Source: Nocardia asteroides
GTDB taxonomy: Bacteria; Actinomycetota; Actinomycetes; Mycobacteriales; Mycobacteriaceae
NCBI RefSeq assembly: GCF_900637185.1
Contig: NZ_LR134352.1
Span: forward strand, 186,001-250,000
Direction of reading: 5' to 3'
Length of the DNA stretch: 64,000 nt
Part shown: one piece after another, positions 8,292 to 18,623 of the stretch
Numbering within the stretch: position 1 is the first letter of the stretch
Layout of the letters: every line of letters begins with the position of its first letter
The notes under the pieces: generated by a model
What the model was told of the DNA's origin: nothing
What the model saw: the letters and a program-made list of their open reading frames with translations, nothing else
Databases searched by the model: none
Position numbers and translations under genes: made by a program

Positions 8292-9946
8292 CAGCGTCCA
8301 CCTCCACCTGGGAACATCCCGGCGGGCCTGCCCTTACCGTCCCAGTTGAGCAGGTTCACCCGCGCGCCCTCGCCCGCGCCGAGGGACTCGCTGGTCTGGC
8401 GCTGCTTCAGCGCGTGGAAAGTCTCGACGGCTACCGGCACCGGCGCGCCGCTGGTCTCCCCGAACGGGCCGGAAGCCTGCTCGTACATGCCGGGGCCGCC
8501 GTCGAAGTCGAGCGCGCAGTCGCTCACCGACTCCTCCAGCTGATGGCCGAGTTCGGCGTACGCCGACGGAATCACGTACCTGTCCTCGTATTTCGCGAGG
8601 GCGAGCAGGCGGTACATGCGATAGATCTGTTCCTCGGTCATGCCGACGGCGGCCGGAATATGTTCCTGCGGTTCGCGGCCCAGGTTGATGTCACGCATGT
8701 ACGAGCGCATGGCGGCCAGCTTGCGCAGCACCGCCGCCACGGGCTCGGTGTCACCCGCGGTGAACAGGCCGGCGAGGTATTCCAGTGGGATGCGCAAGGA
8801 TTCGAGCGCGCCGAAGAGGTTGCCGACGTCCTCGCCGTCGTGCCCGTCGCGGCTGACCGCGTCGACCACCGGCGACAACGGCGGGATGTACCAGACCATC
8901 GGCATGGTCCGGTACTCCGGATGCAGCGGCAGCGCGACACGGAAGTCCTTGAGCAGGGCGTGAATCGGCGAGCGCCGCGCCGCCTCGATCCACGCGTCCG
9001 GAATGCCGGAGGCTCGGGCGCCCGCCACCACCTGGGGATCGTTCGGGTCGAGCAGCACGTCCAGATGCGCCTCGTACAGGTCCTTGTCGTCGGCCACGGT
9101 CGCGGCGTCGAGCACCCGGTCCACGTCGTAGAAGATCAGCCCGATGTAGCGCAGCCTGCCCACGCAGGTCTCCGCGCAGACCGTCGGCAACCCGACCTCC
9201 ACGCGTGGATAGCAGAACGTGCACTTCTCGGCCTTGCCGGTCTTGTGGTTGAAGTACACCTTCTTGTACGGACAGCCGGACACGCACATCCGCCAGCCCC
9301 GGCACCGGTCCTGGTCGACCAGCACGATGCCGTCCTCGCTGCGCTTGTACATCGCCCCGGACGGGCACGACGCGACGCAGGCGGGATTGAGGCAGTGCTC
9401 GCAGATGCGCGGCAGATAGAACATGAAGGTCTGTTCGAGGTCGAGTTTGACCTTCTCGCTCACCTTCGCCAGCACCGGATCGCCGGGGACGATCTCGGGC
9501 GAGCCCGCCAGGTTGTCGTCCCAGTTGGCCGACCAGCCCACCTTCATCGGCTTGCCGCTGATCAGGCTGCGCGGCGGAGCCACCGGGATCTGGTCGCCGA
9601 GCGGCGCGTTGGTGAGGTTCTCGTAGTCGTAGGTCCAGGGTTCGTAATAGTCCTGGATCGCGGGCATCTTCGGGTTGGAGAAGATGCGGGCGAGCTTGGC
9701 GTAGCGGCCGCCGTCGCGCAGGTTCAGCCTGCCGTTGCGTTCGCGCACCCAGCCGCCGCGCCATTTCTCCTGATCCTCGTAGGTGCGCGGATAGCCCTGT
9801 CCCGGGCGGGTTTCCACATTGTTGAACCACACGTACTCGGTGCCCGAGCGGTTGGTCCAGGCCTGCTTGCAGGTCACCGAGCAGGTGTGGCAGCCGATGC
9901 ACTTGTCGAGGTTCATCACCATCGCCAGTTGCGCCATGACCTTCAT
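8291..9946 (-). CDS. narH: Respiratory nitrate reductase, iron-sulfur (beta) subunit
   Basis: 551 residues. Electron-transfer subunit with four Fe-S clusters. The N-terminal ferredoxin motif has Cys16, Cys19, Cys22 and Cys26; further clusters are in CEHCLNPACVASC, CRGWRMCVSGC and CTFCYPRVE...CAETC. In the third motif a Trp replaces the second cysteine, which is the normal NarH arrangement for its [3Fe-4S] cluster. The 5' end overlaps narG by one base (TGATG) and the 3' end overlaps narJ the same way. Cytoplasmic side of the membrane. Confidence 0.97.
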   Translation of the reverse strand: MKVMAQLAMVMNLDKCIGCHTCSVTCKQAWTNRSGTEYVWFNNVETRPGQGYPRTYEDQEKWRGGWVRERNGRLNLRDGGRYAKLARIFSNPKMPAIQDYYEPWTYDYENLTNAPLGDQIPVAPPRSLISGKPMKVGWSANWDDNLAGSPEIVPGDPVLAKVSEKVKLDLEQTFMFYLPRICEHCLNPACVASCPSGAMYKRSEDGIVLVDQDRCRGWRMCVSGCPYKKVYFNHKTGKAEKCTFCYPRVEVGLPTVCAETCVGRLRYIGLIFYDVDRVLDAATVADDKDLYEAHLDVLLDPNDPQVVAGARASGIPDAWIEAARRSPIHALLKDFRVALPLHPEYRTMPMVWYIPPLSPVVDAVSRDGHDGEDVGNLFGALESLRIPLEYLAGLFTAGDTEPVAAVLRKLAAMRSYMRDINLGREPQEHIPAAVGMTEEQIYRMYRLLALAKYEDRYVIPSAYAELGHQLEESVSDCALDFDGGPGMYEQASGPFGETSGAPVPVAVETFHALKQRQTSESLGAGEGARVNLLNWDGKGRPAGMFPGGGGR

Positions 9947-12900
9947 CAGTACGTCACCTCCTGGCCGCGGCGCCGGACCACGGTCACTTCGTCACGCTGG
10001 TTTCCGGTGGGGCCGAGATAGTTGAACGCGAAGGCCGTCTGCGCGTAACCGCCCGCCAGATGCGACGGCTTCACCAGCAGGCGGGTCAGCGAATTGTGGA
10101 TGCCGCCACGGGTTCCCGTCTTCTCCGTGCGCGGCACATCGATGGTGCGTTCCTGGGCGTGGTGCACGTAGACCACGCCCTCGGGCATCCGGTGCGAGAC
10201 GATCGCGCGGCACACCAGCACACCGTTGCGGTTGTCGGCCTCCACCCAGTCGTTGTCGGCGACACCGATCTTCGCGGCGTCGGCCGGGCTCATCCACATG
10301 GTCGGGCCGCCGCGCGAGAGCGAGAGCATCAGCAGGTTGTCCTGGTACTCGGAGTGGATGGACCACTTGGAGTGCGGGGTCAGGTAGCGCACGGTGATGC
10401 CGACACCATCGCGCTGGTCGCCGATCCGGGGTTCGTCGAAGAGGCGGGCCATGTCCAGCGGCGGCCGGTAGATCGGCAGCGCCTCGCCCAGTTCCTCGAT
10501 CCAGTCGTGGTCGACGTAGAAGTGCATGCGGCCGGTGAGCGTGTGAAAGGGCTTGAGCTGCTCGATGTTCACCGTGAACGGCGCGTACCGGCGGCCGCCG
10601 GTCTCGCTACCGGACCATTCGGGACTGGTGATCACCGGCACCGGCCTGGCCTGGGTGTCGGCGAAGGTGATCCGCTTCTCCTCGCTGCCTTCGGCGAGGT
10701 GGACCAGCGCCCGCCCGGTGCGCTTCTCCAGCTCCTGGAAGCCCGCGACGGAGAGTCTGCCGTTGGAGGTGCCGGACAGCCGCAGCACCGTCTCGGCCAT
10801 CTTCTCGGCGGTGTCCAGGGCCGGGCGTCCTTCGGCCACACCGGCGTTCATCACTCCGTGCAGCTTCGCGAGTTCGCGGACTTCCTGATCGGGGATCACG
10901 GTGACGCCCTTGGTGGTCAGGCCCGCCTTCTCCACCAGCGGGCCCAGCGCCGCCCATTTCTCGGCGATCGCCGGGTAGTCACGTTCCACCACCACCAGCG
11001 GGCCCATCGTCCTGCCGGGGACCGGCTTCTCACCAGTCGTACGCCAATCCGATTCCACGCCACCGGGATAGGCCATGGCGCCCGGGGTGTCGTGTTGCAG
11101 TGTGCCCATGACGATGTCGGTGCGCTTGCCCAGATGCTTCGCCGCCATGGCCGAGAAGCTGCGGGCGATGGCGCCGAAAGCGTCGAAGTCCGAACGGGTT
11201 TCCCACGGCGGATCGATGGCGGGGGTGAACGCGTGGATGTAGGGGTGCATGTCGGTGCTGGACAGGTCGGCCTTCTCGTACCAGGTCGCCGCGGGCAGCA
11301 CCACGTCGGAGAACAGGGTGGTGGAGGTCATCCGGAAGTCGATCGACATCAGCAGGTCGAGCTTGCCCTCGGGCACCTCGTCAGGCCAGTCCACGCTCAC
11401 CGGGCGGGTACCGGGCTCGGTGGGGGTGGCCTGGAGATTCGAGGTGGTGCCGAGCAGGTGTTTCAGGAAGTACTCGTTGCCCTTGGACGAGGAGCCGAGC
11501 AGGTTGGCCCGCCACACGCTGAGCACGCGCGGCCAGTTCTTCGCGGCGTCGGGGTCCTGGAGCGCGAATCGCAGCTCGCCACCGGCCAATTGGTCGACGG
11601 TGTACTGGACGGGGTCTACGCCCGCCGCCTTCGCCGCGTCAGCCAGGTCGAGGCTGGAGCGGTCGAACTGCGGGAAGAACGGGGTCCAGCCCATCGCGAC
11701 GGCCGAGCTCAGCACGTCCATGGTGTGCTTGTCCTTGAACCGGCCGCGACCGGTCGGCGCGGACAGCGCGTCGGCACGGTAGCCGTCGTAGCGCCACTGG
11801 TCGGTGTGCACGTACCAGTAGGAGGTGCCCGCCATCTGGCGCGGCGGCCGCGACCAGTCGGTGCCCATGGCGACGGTCGCCCAGCCGGTCACCGGCCTGC
11901 ACTTCTCCTGCCCCACGTAATGGGCCCAGCCGCCGCCGTTGCGGCCCATCGACCCGGTGAGCAGCAGCAGCGACAGGATGGCGCGGTAGGTCGCGTCGCC
12001 GTGGAACCACTGGCAGATGCCCGCGCCCATGATGATCATGGTCCGGCCGCCGGACTCCACCGCGTTGTTCGCGAACTCCCTGGCGATCCGGACCACCTGG
12101 GCCGCGGACACACCGGTGATCGGCTCCTGCCAGGCCGGGGTGTATGGGGTCTCGGCGTCGTCGTAGTCGCGCGGCCAGTCCCCCGGCAGGCCGGGCCTCG
12201 CCACCCCGTACTGGGCCAGCATCAGATCGAAGACCGTGCACACCCGTCGGCCGGCGACCACCCGGACGGGCACGCCGCGCGCCATGGTCTCGCCGTGCCC
12301 GTCGACGGTGTCGAAGCGCGGCAGGGTGACCTCCGCCGCCTGCCCGGCCGCCTCCCCCGCCTCGGCGACGGTCAGCGTGGGTACCAGCTCGCCCAGGTCG
12401 AGGTTCCATTTGCCGACGCCGTCGGGCCCGTAGCGGAACCCGAGCGACCCGTGCGGCACCACCGGCGCCCCGGTGACCCCGTCGACGAACACCGGCTTGA
12501 ACGCCGCGTTCTCCTCGGTGCTGCCCAGGTCGGCCGCGGTGAGGTTCTTGCCGGGCACCAGCCGCCCGTCGCGCTCCTCGAGGGTGATCAGGAACGGCAG
12601 ATCGGTGAACCGGCGGACGTAGTCGACGAAGAACGGTTCGCGCCTGCGCACGTAGTACTCGCTCGCGATCACGTGTCCCATGGCCATGGCCAGCGCACCG
12701 TCGGTGCCCGCCGCGCACGGCATCCACTCGTCGGCGAACTTGGTGTTGTCGGCGTAGTCGGGGCTGACGGTGACGATCTTGGTGCCGCGATACCGCACCT
12801 CGGCCATCCAGTGCGCGTCCGGCGTCCGGGTGACCGGCACATTGGAACCCCACATGAGCAGGTACGACGCGTCCCACCAGTCGCCGGACTCGGGCACGTC

Positions 12901-13638
12901 GGTCTGGTCGCCGAACACCTGCGGCGAGGCCACCGGCAGGTCGGCGTACCAGTCGTAGAACGAGGTCATCGCGCCGCCGATGAGCTCGATGAAACGGGAA
13001 CCGGCCGCGAAGGAGATCATCGACATGGCCGGGATCGGCGAGAAGCCGGCCACCCGGTCGGGGCCGTGGGTCTTGATGGTGTGCACGTGCGCGGCGGCGA
13101 TCATCTCCACCGCCTCGTCCCAGCTCACCCGGACCAGTCCGCCCTTGCCCCTGGCCCGCTGGTAGGTGCGGCGGCGTTCGGGGTCGGCCTGGATGTCGGC
13201 CCAGGCCAGCACCGGGTCACCGAGCCGTCTTCTGGCCTCCCGGTACATCTCCACGAGGACGCCGCGCGCGTACGGATACCGCACGCGGGTGGGCGAATAC
13301 GTGTACCAGGAGAACGCCGCGCCGCGCGGACAGCCGCGCGGCTCGTATTCGGGACGGTCGGGTCCCGCCGAGGGGTAGTCGGTCTCCTGGGTCTCCCAGG
13401 TGATGATGTCGTCCTTGACGTAGATCTTCCACGAGCACGACCCGGTGCAGTTCACCCCGTGCGTCGAGCGCACCACCTTGTCGTGGCTCCAGCGGTTGCG
13501 GTAGAAGATGTCGCCCTCACGCCCGCCCTGCCGGGTGACGGTGCGCAGATCGGCGGATTCGGTACCGGGCGTGAAGAACCGCCCGCTGCGCACGAGCAGG
13601 TCCTCGATGGGTCCGCCGATGCGCTCTTCGGATGCCAC
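9946..13638 (-). CDS. narG: Respiratory nitrate reductase, catalytic (alpha) subunit
   Basis: 1230 residues from the GTG at 13638, preceded by AAGGAG; this matches the usual NarG length. The reading frame stays open far upstream (to 15771), but that extension runs antisense through narK. Seen: the FS0 [4Fe-4S] ligands His60, Cys64, Cys68 and Cys103 in HGVNCTGSC and EPRGCPRG, and the TDVPES segment carrying the aspartate ligand of molybdenum. It reduces nitrate to nitrite with bis-MGD on the cytoplasmic side, supporting anaerobic or low-oxygen respiration and nitrate assimilation. Confidence 0.97.
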   Translation of the reverse strand: MASEERIGGPIEDLLVRSGRFFTPGTESADLRTVTRQGGREGDIFYRNRWSHDKVVRSTHGVNCTGSCSWKIYVKDDIITWETQETDYPSAGPDRPEYEPRGCPRGAAFSWYTYSPTRVRYPYARGVLVEMYREARRRLGDPVLAWADIQADPERRRTYQRARGKGGLVRVSWDEAVEMIAAAHVHTIKTHGPDRVAGFSPIPAMSMISFAAGSRFIELIGGAMTSFYDWYADLPVASPQVFGDQTDVPESGDWWDASYLLMWGSNVPVTRTPDAHWMAEVRYRGTKIVTVSPDYADNTKFADEWMPCAAGTDGALAMAMGHVIASEYYVRRREPFFVDYVRRFTDLPFLITLEERDGRLVPGKNLTAADLGSTEENAAFKPVFVDGVTGAPVVPHGSLGFRYGPDGVGKWNLDLGELVPTLTVAEAGEAAGQAAEVTLPRFDTVDGHGETMARGVPVRVVAGRRVCTVFDLMLAQYGVARPGLPGDWPRDYDDAETPYTPAWQEPITGVSAAQVVRIAREFANNAVESGGRTMIIMGAGICQWFHGDATYRAILSLLLLTGSMGRNGGGWAHYVGQEKCRPVTGWATVAMGTDWSRPPRQMAGTSYWYVHTDQWRYDGYRADALSAPTGRGRFKDKHTMDVLSSAVAMGWTPFFPQFDRSSLDLADAAKAAGVDPVQYTVDQLAGGELRFALQDPDAAKNWPRVLSVWRANLLGSSSKGNEYFLKHLLGTTSNLQATPTEPGTRPVSVDWPDEVPEGKLDLLMSIDFRMTSTTLFSDVVLPAATWYEKADLSSTDMHPYIHAFTPAIDPPWETRSDFDAFGAIARSFSAMAAKHLGKRTDIVMGTLQHDTPGAMAYPGGVESDWRTTGEKPVPGRTMGPLVVVERDYPAIAEKWAALGPLVEKAGLTTKGVTVIPDQEVRELAKLHGVMNAGVAEGRPALDTAEKMAETVLRLSGTSNGRLSVAGFQELEKRTGRALVHLAEGSEEKRITFADTQARPVPVITSPEWSGSETGGRRYAPFTVNIEQLKPFHTLTGRMHFYVDHDWIEELGEALPIYRPPLDMARLFDEPRIGDQRDGVGITVRYLTPHSKWSIHSEYQDNLLMLSLSRGGPTMWMSPADAAKIGVADNDWVEADNRNGVLVCRAIVSHRMPEGVVYVHHAQERTIDVPRTEKTGTRGGIHNSLTRLLVKPSHLAGGYAQTAFAFNYLGPTGNQRDEVTVVRRRGQEVTY

Positions 13639-13661
13639 GTGCGCTCTCCTTCGCGGTCGGA

Positions 13662-14891
13662 TCAGGCGTGCGGTTCCGGTTCGGTGGCGTGCAGTTTGAA
13701 CGCGGTGTAGAGCAGGGCCGCGAGCGCGGTGGCCGCGAGCAGCAGCAGGCCGACGGTGTAGCTGTGGGTGGCCTCGTTGTAGGTGACACCCATGATCAGC
13801 GGCGGGAAGTAGCCACCGAGACCACCTGCCGCCGAGACGATTCCGGTGACACTGCCGACGTTGGAGGCGGGCGAGCGCCGCGCCACCCAGGCGAACACGC
13901 CGCCGGTGCCGATCCCGAGGAACAGCGCCATCGTGATGAAGGTGGCCGCCGAGGCGATGTCGGCGGGTGGTTTGAACGAGGCGACGATCGCCATCACCAC
14001 CGTGCCCGCCAGCGAGGTGACCACGATGTACTTGGGCGCGATCCGGTCCGACAGGGCACCGCCGATGGGCCGGGCGATCACCGCGGCCAGGGCGAAGGCG
14101 GCGGTGCGGGTGCCCGCGTCGACCGCGGAGAAGCCGTAGACGTTCTTGATGTAGGTGGGCAGGTACGAACTGAACGCCACGAACCCGCCGAACACCACCG
14201 CGTACAGGAACGACATCTCCCAGGTGACACCGAGTTTCATGGCGGCGCGCAGCTTGGGCACCACCGGATCGGTGTTGGGGGTGAACTGCGGCGAGTTCCG
14301 CATGAGGAACACGCACAGCAGCGCTGTCACCGCCAGCGCGGCGGCCACGATCAGATGCGTGGACAGCAGCCCGAACCAGCGGACGAAACGCGGGGTGAAG
14401 AACGCCGATACCGCGGTACCCACCATGCCCGCGCCGAACACACCGGTCGCGAACCCGCGCCGGGACGGCTCGTACCAGGAGTTCGCGAACGGGATCCCGA
14501 CGGCGAAGATGGTGCCGGGGATGCCGAGCAGGAAGGCCGAGACCAGCATCAGCGGATACGACTCGATGCTGCCCGCGATGCCGACCAGGACCACCGGCAC
14601 GATCGAGGCCAGCGAGACCCCGATGAACATCATCCGGCCGCCGATCCGGTCGGTGAGCGCGCCCGAGACGATCCGGCCCAGCGAGCCGACCAGGATCGGC
14701 ATCGCCACCATGATCGACGCTGCCATACTGCTCAGCGTCATCTTGTCGGCGTAGTTCGGGGAGAGCGGGCCGATCAGGTTCCAGGCCCAGAAGTTGATGG
14801 CCGAAACCCAGGTGGCCAGGACGAGGTTGAGCGTCGCCGACCCGGTGCGTACCGCTGTCTGTAGCGAGGTCACCCGTCCAGGAGACCACAT
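13662..14891 (-). CDS. narK: Nitrate/nitrite transporter (MFS)
   Basis: 409 residues from the ATG at 14891; a GTG at 14873 is also possible. Twelve predicted membrane helices. The nitrate signature of the NNP family appears twice: GTGGVFAWVARRSPASNVGS in the second half and a G-rich GIPGTIFAVGIPFANSW segment in the first. It imports nitrate and/or exports nitrite for the reductase encoded immediately downstream (23 bases to narG). Being first in the nar operon, it carries the operon promoter in the 163-base region shared with the divergent prolyl oligopeptidase gene; I saw no clear regulator site there. Confidence 0.93.
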   Translation of the reverse strand: MWSPGRVTSLQTAVRTGSATLNLVLATWVSAINFWAWNLIGPLSPNYADKMTLSSMAASIMVAMPILVGSLGRIVSGALTDRIGGRMMFIGVSLASIVPVVLVGIAGSIESYPLMLVSAFLLGIPGTIFAVGIPFANSWYEPSRRGFATGVFGAGMVGTAVSAFFTPRFVRWFGLLSTHLIVAAALAVTALLCVFLMRNSPQFTPNTDPVVPKLRAAMKLGVTWEMSFLYAVVFGGFVAFSSYLPTYIKNVYGFSAVDAGTRTAAFALAAVIARPIGGALSDRIAPKYIVVTSLAGTVVMAIVASFKPPADIASAATFITMALFLGIGTGGVFAWVARRSPASNVGSVTGIVSAAGGLGGYFPPLIMGVTYNEATHSYTVGLLLLAATALAALLYTAFKLHATEPEPHA

Positions 14892-15054
14892 CGGCACCGG
14901 CCGTAATGCTTGAACACGCAACGATCGGGCAACTCGGCGAGAAATCGCGCGAGCACGAGTTCGGGCCACTTTCCGGCGGCGTCACCGCGCCCTGGCAAAC
15001 CGCCGGATGTCCACACCCCGCGATGCGATCGGCCACATGGGCAACAATGTGGGG

Positions 15055-17118
15055 ATGAGCGGCGTTGAGCAGAACGTGACCGATCCCTATCTCTGGCTCG
15101 AGGACGTGACCGACGAGGCCGCGCTGGACTGGGCGCGCGCCCGCAACGAGGTGGTCGGCCGCCGGTTCGCCGCGACCGACCGGTTCGCCGACCTGGAGCG
15201 TCGCATCCTCGCGATGCTCGACGACGACACCAAGATCGCCTACCCGGGCCGGCGCGGCCCGTGGCTCTACAACTTCTGGCGCGACGCCGAGCACCAGCGC
15301 GGGCTGTGGCGGCGCACCACCATCGAGTCCTACGCCACCGACGATCCCGAGTGGGACGTGCTGATCGATGTCGACGCGCTGGCCGAGGCCGACGGCGAGA
15401 ACTGGGTGTGGCAGGGCGCCACCGTGCTGCGCCCGTCCCAGGAGCGCGCCTTCATCCAGCTCTCCCGCGGCGGCGCCGACGCCAAGGTGCAGCGCGAGTT
15501 CGACCTGACCACACGGCGATTCATCGACCCCGCCGACGGCGGCTTCTACCTGCCCGAGGCCAAGTCGCAGCTGCGCTGGATCGATATCGACACCGTCTAC
15601 GTGGGTACCGACTTCGGCCCGGACGCGCTCACCGACTCCGGCTATCCCCGCGTCGCCAAGCGCTGGCATCGTGGCACCCCGCTGGCCGAGGCCGTGACGG
15701 TCTTCGAGGGCAAGCCCAGCGATGTCTCGATCAGCGTCGGCTACGACCGCCACCCCGGCTATGAACGGCACTGGGCCGGCCGAGCCACGGACTTCTTCAA
15801 CGAGGAGGTCTCACTGCTCGGCCCCGACGGCACCTGGCAGCTGCTCGACACCCCCACCGACGCGGACGTGAGCTGGTACCGCGACTGGCTGCTGGTGCGG
15901 TTGAAGACCGCGTGGACGGTCGGCGGCGAGACCTTCGAGCCCGGCAGCCTGATCGTCACCGACCTGCCCGGATTCCTCGCGGGCGACCGGGATTTCGAGG
16001 TCCTGTTCACCCCCGACGCGCACACCTCGCTGGACGGGTGGGGCTGGACCGAGAACCACCTGATCCTGACCACCCTGCAGGACGTGCAGTCCGGTTTCCG
16101 GGTACTCACGCCCGGTCCCGACGGCTGGGCGGCCAGCGGCCTCGCCGATTCCCCGGCGATGTCGTCGACCTCGGTCAGCAATCTCGACCCGCTGGAGGCC
16201 GGTGACGAATTCATGCTCACCACCACCGGTTTCACCACGCCGACCACCCTGCTGAGCGGGTCCGTCGGCCAGGCGGTGACCCAATTGAAGCAGGCCCCCG
16301 CGTATTTCGACGCGACCGGAGTGGAGACCGAGCAGTTCTTCGCCACCTCCGACGACGGAACGGCGGTGCCCTACTTCGTGATTCGTCACCGTGACCGTCG
16401 CGGGACGCCCAGCCCCACCATCATGAACGGCTACGGCGGTTTCGAGATCTCCAAGACGCCGCAATATCTGGGCTCGGCCGGAATGGCGTGGCTGGAACGT
16501 GGCGGCACCTATGTGATGACCAATATTCGCGGCGGCGGCGAATACGGTCCCGAATGGCACACGGCGGCATTGAAAGAACACCGGCACCGGGCGTTCGAGG
16601 ACTTCGCCGCGGTCGCCCGCGACCTGGTGACGCGCGGCATCACCACCGCGGACCGTCTGGGCGCCATCGGCGGCAGCAACGGCGGCCTGCTGATGGGCGT
16701 GATGCTCACCCGCTACCCGGAGCTGTTCGGCGCGATCGTGTGCCAGGTGCCGCTGCTGGACATGCGGCGCTACCACCTGCTGCTGGCGGGCGCGTCCTGG
16801 GTGGCCGAGTACGGCGACCCGGACAAGCCCGAGGAATGGGCCTACATCAGCGAGTACTCGCCGTACCAGAACACCGATCCCGATCGGCAGTACCCGCCGA
16901 TCCTGCTGGCCACCTCCACCCGCGACGACCGGGTGCACCCCGGCCACGCCAGGAAGATGGCCGCGCTGCTGGAAGCCCAGGACCGCACCGTCTGGTACTA
17001 CGAGAACATCGAGGGCGGGCACGGCGGAGCCGCCGACAACAAGCAGTCGGCGTACCTGTCCGCGCTGGTCTACGAGTTCTTCACGCAGATGCTGATGGAG
17101 GGCCGCCGCGCGGCCTGA
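15055..17118 (+). CDS. Prolyl oligopeptidase family serine peptidase (S9A)
   Basis: 687 residues from the ATG at 15055, where DPYLWLEDV begins the typical N-terminus; an ATG at 15007 is less likely. A beta-propeller occupies roughly residues 60-410 and the alpha/beta-hydrolase domain the rest. The nucleophile is Ser541 in GGSNGG and the catalytic histidine is His656 in EGGHGGAADN. These enzymes cleave short peptides after proline in the cytoplasm; no signal peptide is seen. Divergent from narK and convergent with a lipase-like hydrolase. Confidence 0.93.
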   Translation: MSGVEQNVTDPYLWLEDVTDEAALDWARARNEVVGRRFAATDRFADLERRILAMLDDDTKIAYPGRRGPWLYNFWRDAEHQRGLWRRTTIESYATDDPEWDVLIDVDALAEADGENWVWQGATVLRPSQERAFIQLSRGGADAKVQREFDLTTRRFIDPADGGFYLPEAKSQLRWIDIDTVYVGTDFGPDALTDSGYPRVAKRWHRGTPLAEAVTVFEGKPSDVSISVGYDRHPGYERHWAGRATDFFNEEVSLLGPDGTWQLLDTPTDADVSWYRDWLLVRLKTAWTVGGETFEPGSLIVTDLPGFLAGDRDFEVLFTPDAHTSLDGWGWTENHLILTTLQDVQSGFRVLTPGPDGWAASGLADSPAMSSTSVSNLDPLEAGDEFMLTTTGFTTPTTLLSGSVGQAVTQLKQAPAYFDATGVETEQFFATSDDGTAVPYFVIRHRDRRGTPSPTIMNGYGGFEISKTPQYLGSAGMAWLERGGTYVMTNIRGGGEYGPEWHTAALKEHRHRAFEDFAAVARDLVTRGITTADRLGAIGGSNGGLLMGVMLTRYPELFGAIVCQVPLLDMRRYHLLLAGASWVAEYGDPDKPEEWAYISEYSPYQNTDPDRQYPPILLATSTRDDRVHPGHARKMAALLEAQDRTVWYYENIEGGHGGAADNKQSAYLSALVYEFFTQMLMEGRRAA

Positions 17119-17121
17119 CGC

Positions 17122-17991
17122 TCAGCGGTCGCGCAACCACTTCTCGACGACGTCGACGGTGGAGTCCGGATTGGTGATCCAGCCGTTGTGCCCCAGGGCC
17201 TCCGGCTGGAACCACCGGGTGACCGGCGCTGCGGGCAGCTTGCTCAGCAGGTGGTCGGCGGAGGTCTGCGGGGCCAGGTCGTCGCCCGCCACCGTGATGG
17301 ACAGGACCGGGAACTTCAGCCGGGAGATGCGTTCCTCGTAGTCGATGTCGGCGCCGACCGGGACGAAGCGGCCGGTCCTGGCCAGCCGCGCCCAGTCCGA
17401 CATGAGCACCTTGGACTGCCTGCCGAAGGCGCGCTTGCCGAGCATGTCGCCGGGCCAGAAACCGGCCAGGTTCGACGCCACGGCCACGGCGGCGGTGCCG
17501 ACCAGCATGCCGGGCCCGAAGACGCCGCGGTAGCCGCGGAAATACGGTGTGCCGGAGGCGACCAGGATCAGCCCGGCGATCCGCCCGCGCGCCCTGGCCG
17601 CGTACATCACCGACAGCTGCCCGCCCATGCTGTGGCCGAGCAGATACGGGGTGCTGTCGGGGAAGCGGGTGCGCACCGCCTGCAGCATCGCCGGGAAGTC
17701 GATCGAGGCCAGTTCGTGGTAGCCGAAGGCGCTGTCGGCGTCGGTGCGGTGCGTGCTGTCTCCGTTGCCGCGCAGCTCGCCGATGGCCACGTCGAAGCCG
17801 CGCTGGGCCAGCCGGTCGCCGAAGTACTCGTAGAACTCGCCGGGTACGGCAAGGCCGGGCACGATGACGACCACCGGCCGTGGCGCGTCGGGAGTGACCG
17901 TGTGCCGGTGTGGCCCGCGCGCCGGAATGAGCCGGACGGGCAGCGTGGTGCCGTCGGGTACCTGGATCGGAACGATCTCGACCCGGGGCAT
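17122..17991 (-). CDS. Alpha/beta hydrolase
   Basis: 289 residues. The nucleophile elbow is GHSMGG with Ser121; the oxyanion region is VIVPGLAVPGEFYEYF and a C-terminal His lies in ALGHNGWI. No signal peptide. Resembles the serine aminopeptidase/monoacylglycerol-lipase-like hydrolases (Hydrolase_4). Its ATG overlaps the stop of the upstream TetR gene (TGATG), so the two form an operon and the hydrolase is likely under that repressor. Substrate unknown, probably an ester or lipid. Confidence 0.85.
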   Translation of the reverse strand: MPRVEIVPIQVPDGTTLPVRLIPARGPHRHTVTPDAPRPVVVIVPGLAVPGEFYEYFGDRLAQRGFDVAIGELRGNGDSTHRTDADSAFGYHELASIDFPAMLQAVRTRFPDSTPYLLGHSMGGQLSVMYAARARGRIAGLILVASGTPYFRGYRGVFGPGMLVGTAAVAVASNLAGFWPGDMLGKRAFGRQSKVLMSDWARLARTGRFVPVGADIDYEERISRLKFPVLSITVAGDDLAPQTSADHLLSKLPAAPVTRWFQPEALGHNGWITNPDSTVDVVEKWLRDR

Positions 17992-18623
17992 CAGGCCCCT
18001 ACCGCACCAAGGATCACCCGGCTCAGTACCTGGATCACGTCGTCGAGCGGCGGCCGCGGTTCCGCGCCGCTCCAGCCGTCGACGACATAGTTCACCGCGC
18101 CGATGATGGCCAGTACCCGCAGCTCGTAGTCGCCGGGTGGGATCTCACCGTGCATCGCCGCGTCCTCGGCGGCACTGGCCAGCAGTGATCCCCACACACG
18201 CCGCAGTTCCAGCCGGAACTTCTCCACCTTGGGGCCTGCGCCCACCACCTCGACCAGGGCCACCCGCGCCTTGCGCGGATCGGTGCCGATGGTCTCGACA
18301 TAGGCGCGCACCGCGGCATCGATCTGTTCGAGCACCGGTGCGTCGGTCTTGGCCTCGAGGGCGGTGGCGACCGCTTCGCGTGATTGCCGATCGATCTGCT
18401 CGTACAGTTCCAGCAGCAGCGATTCGCGGCCGGTGAACTCCTCGTAGAACTGCCGAGACGAGAGCCCGGCGTCCTTACAGATGGCACCGACCGAACTGTT
18501 GGCGTACCCGTCGCGCGCGAAGACCGTCAGGCCTGACTCCAGAAAACGCGCACGCCGCTGGCGTTGCCGGTCCTCTACGGGTTGCCCGGCATACATTCGT
18601 CCCGTATTCGCATCCTGTGACAT
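17991..18623 (-). CDS. TetR-family transcriptional regulator
   Basis: 210 residues from the ATG at 18623; the ATG at 18596 (MYAGQPVEDR...) is a serious alternative, because the 18623 codon lies inside a palindrome that looks like the protein's own operator. The N-terminal helix-turn-helix is VGAICKDAGLSSRQFYEEFTGRESLL, followed by a variable all-helical ligand domain. Co-transcribed with the downstream hydrolase gene and probably autoregulatory. Inducer unknown. Confidence 0.88.
   Translation of the reverse strand: MSQDANTGRMYAGQPVEDRQRQRRARFLESGLTVFARDGYANSSVGAICKDAGLSSRQFYEEFTGRESLLLELYEQIDRQSREAVATALEAKTDAPVLEQIDAAVRAYVETIGTDPRKARVALVEVVGAGPKVEKFRLELRRVWGSLLASAAEDAAMHGEIPPGDYELRVLAIIGAVNYVVDGWSGAEPRPPLDDVIQVLSRVILGAVGA

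Noticed and set aside
10060..13710. 1216-codon open frame on the + strand opposite narG
   Set aside because: A GC-rich shadow frame: low-complexity His/Arg/Gly/Val composition, no domain, fully inside narG.
13639..15771. Upstream extension of the narG reading frame, which would give a 1941-residue protein
   Set aside because: It runs antisense to narK's companion frame and through intergenic DNA; NarG homology begins exactly at GTG 13638, which has an AAGGAG site.
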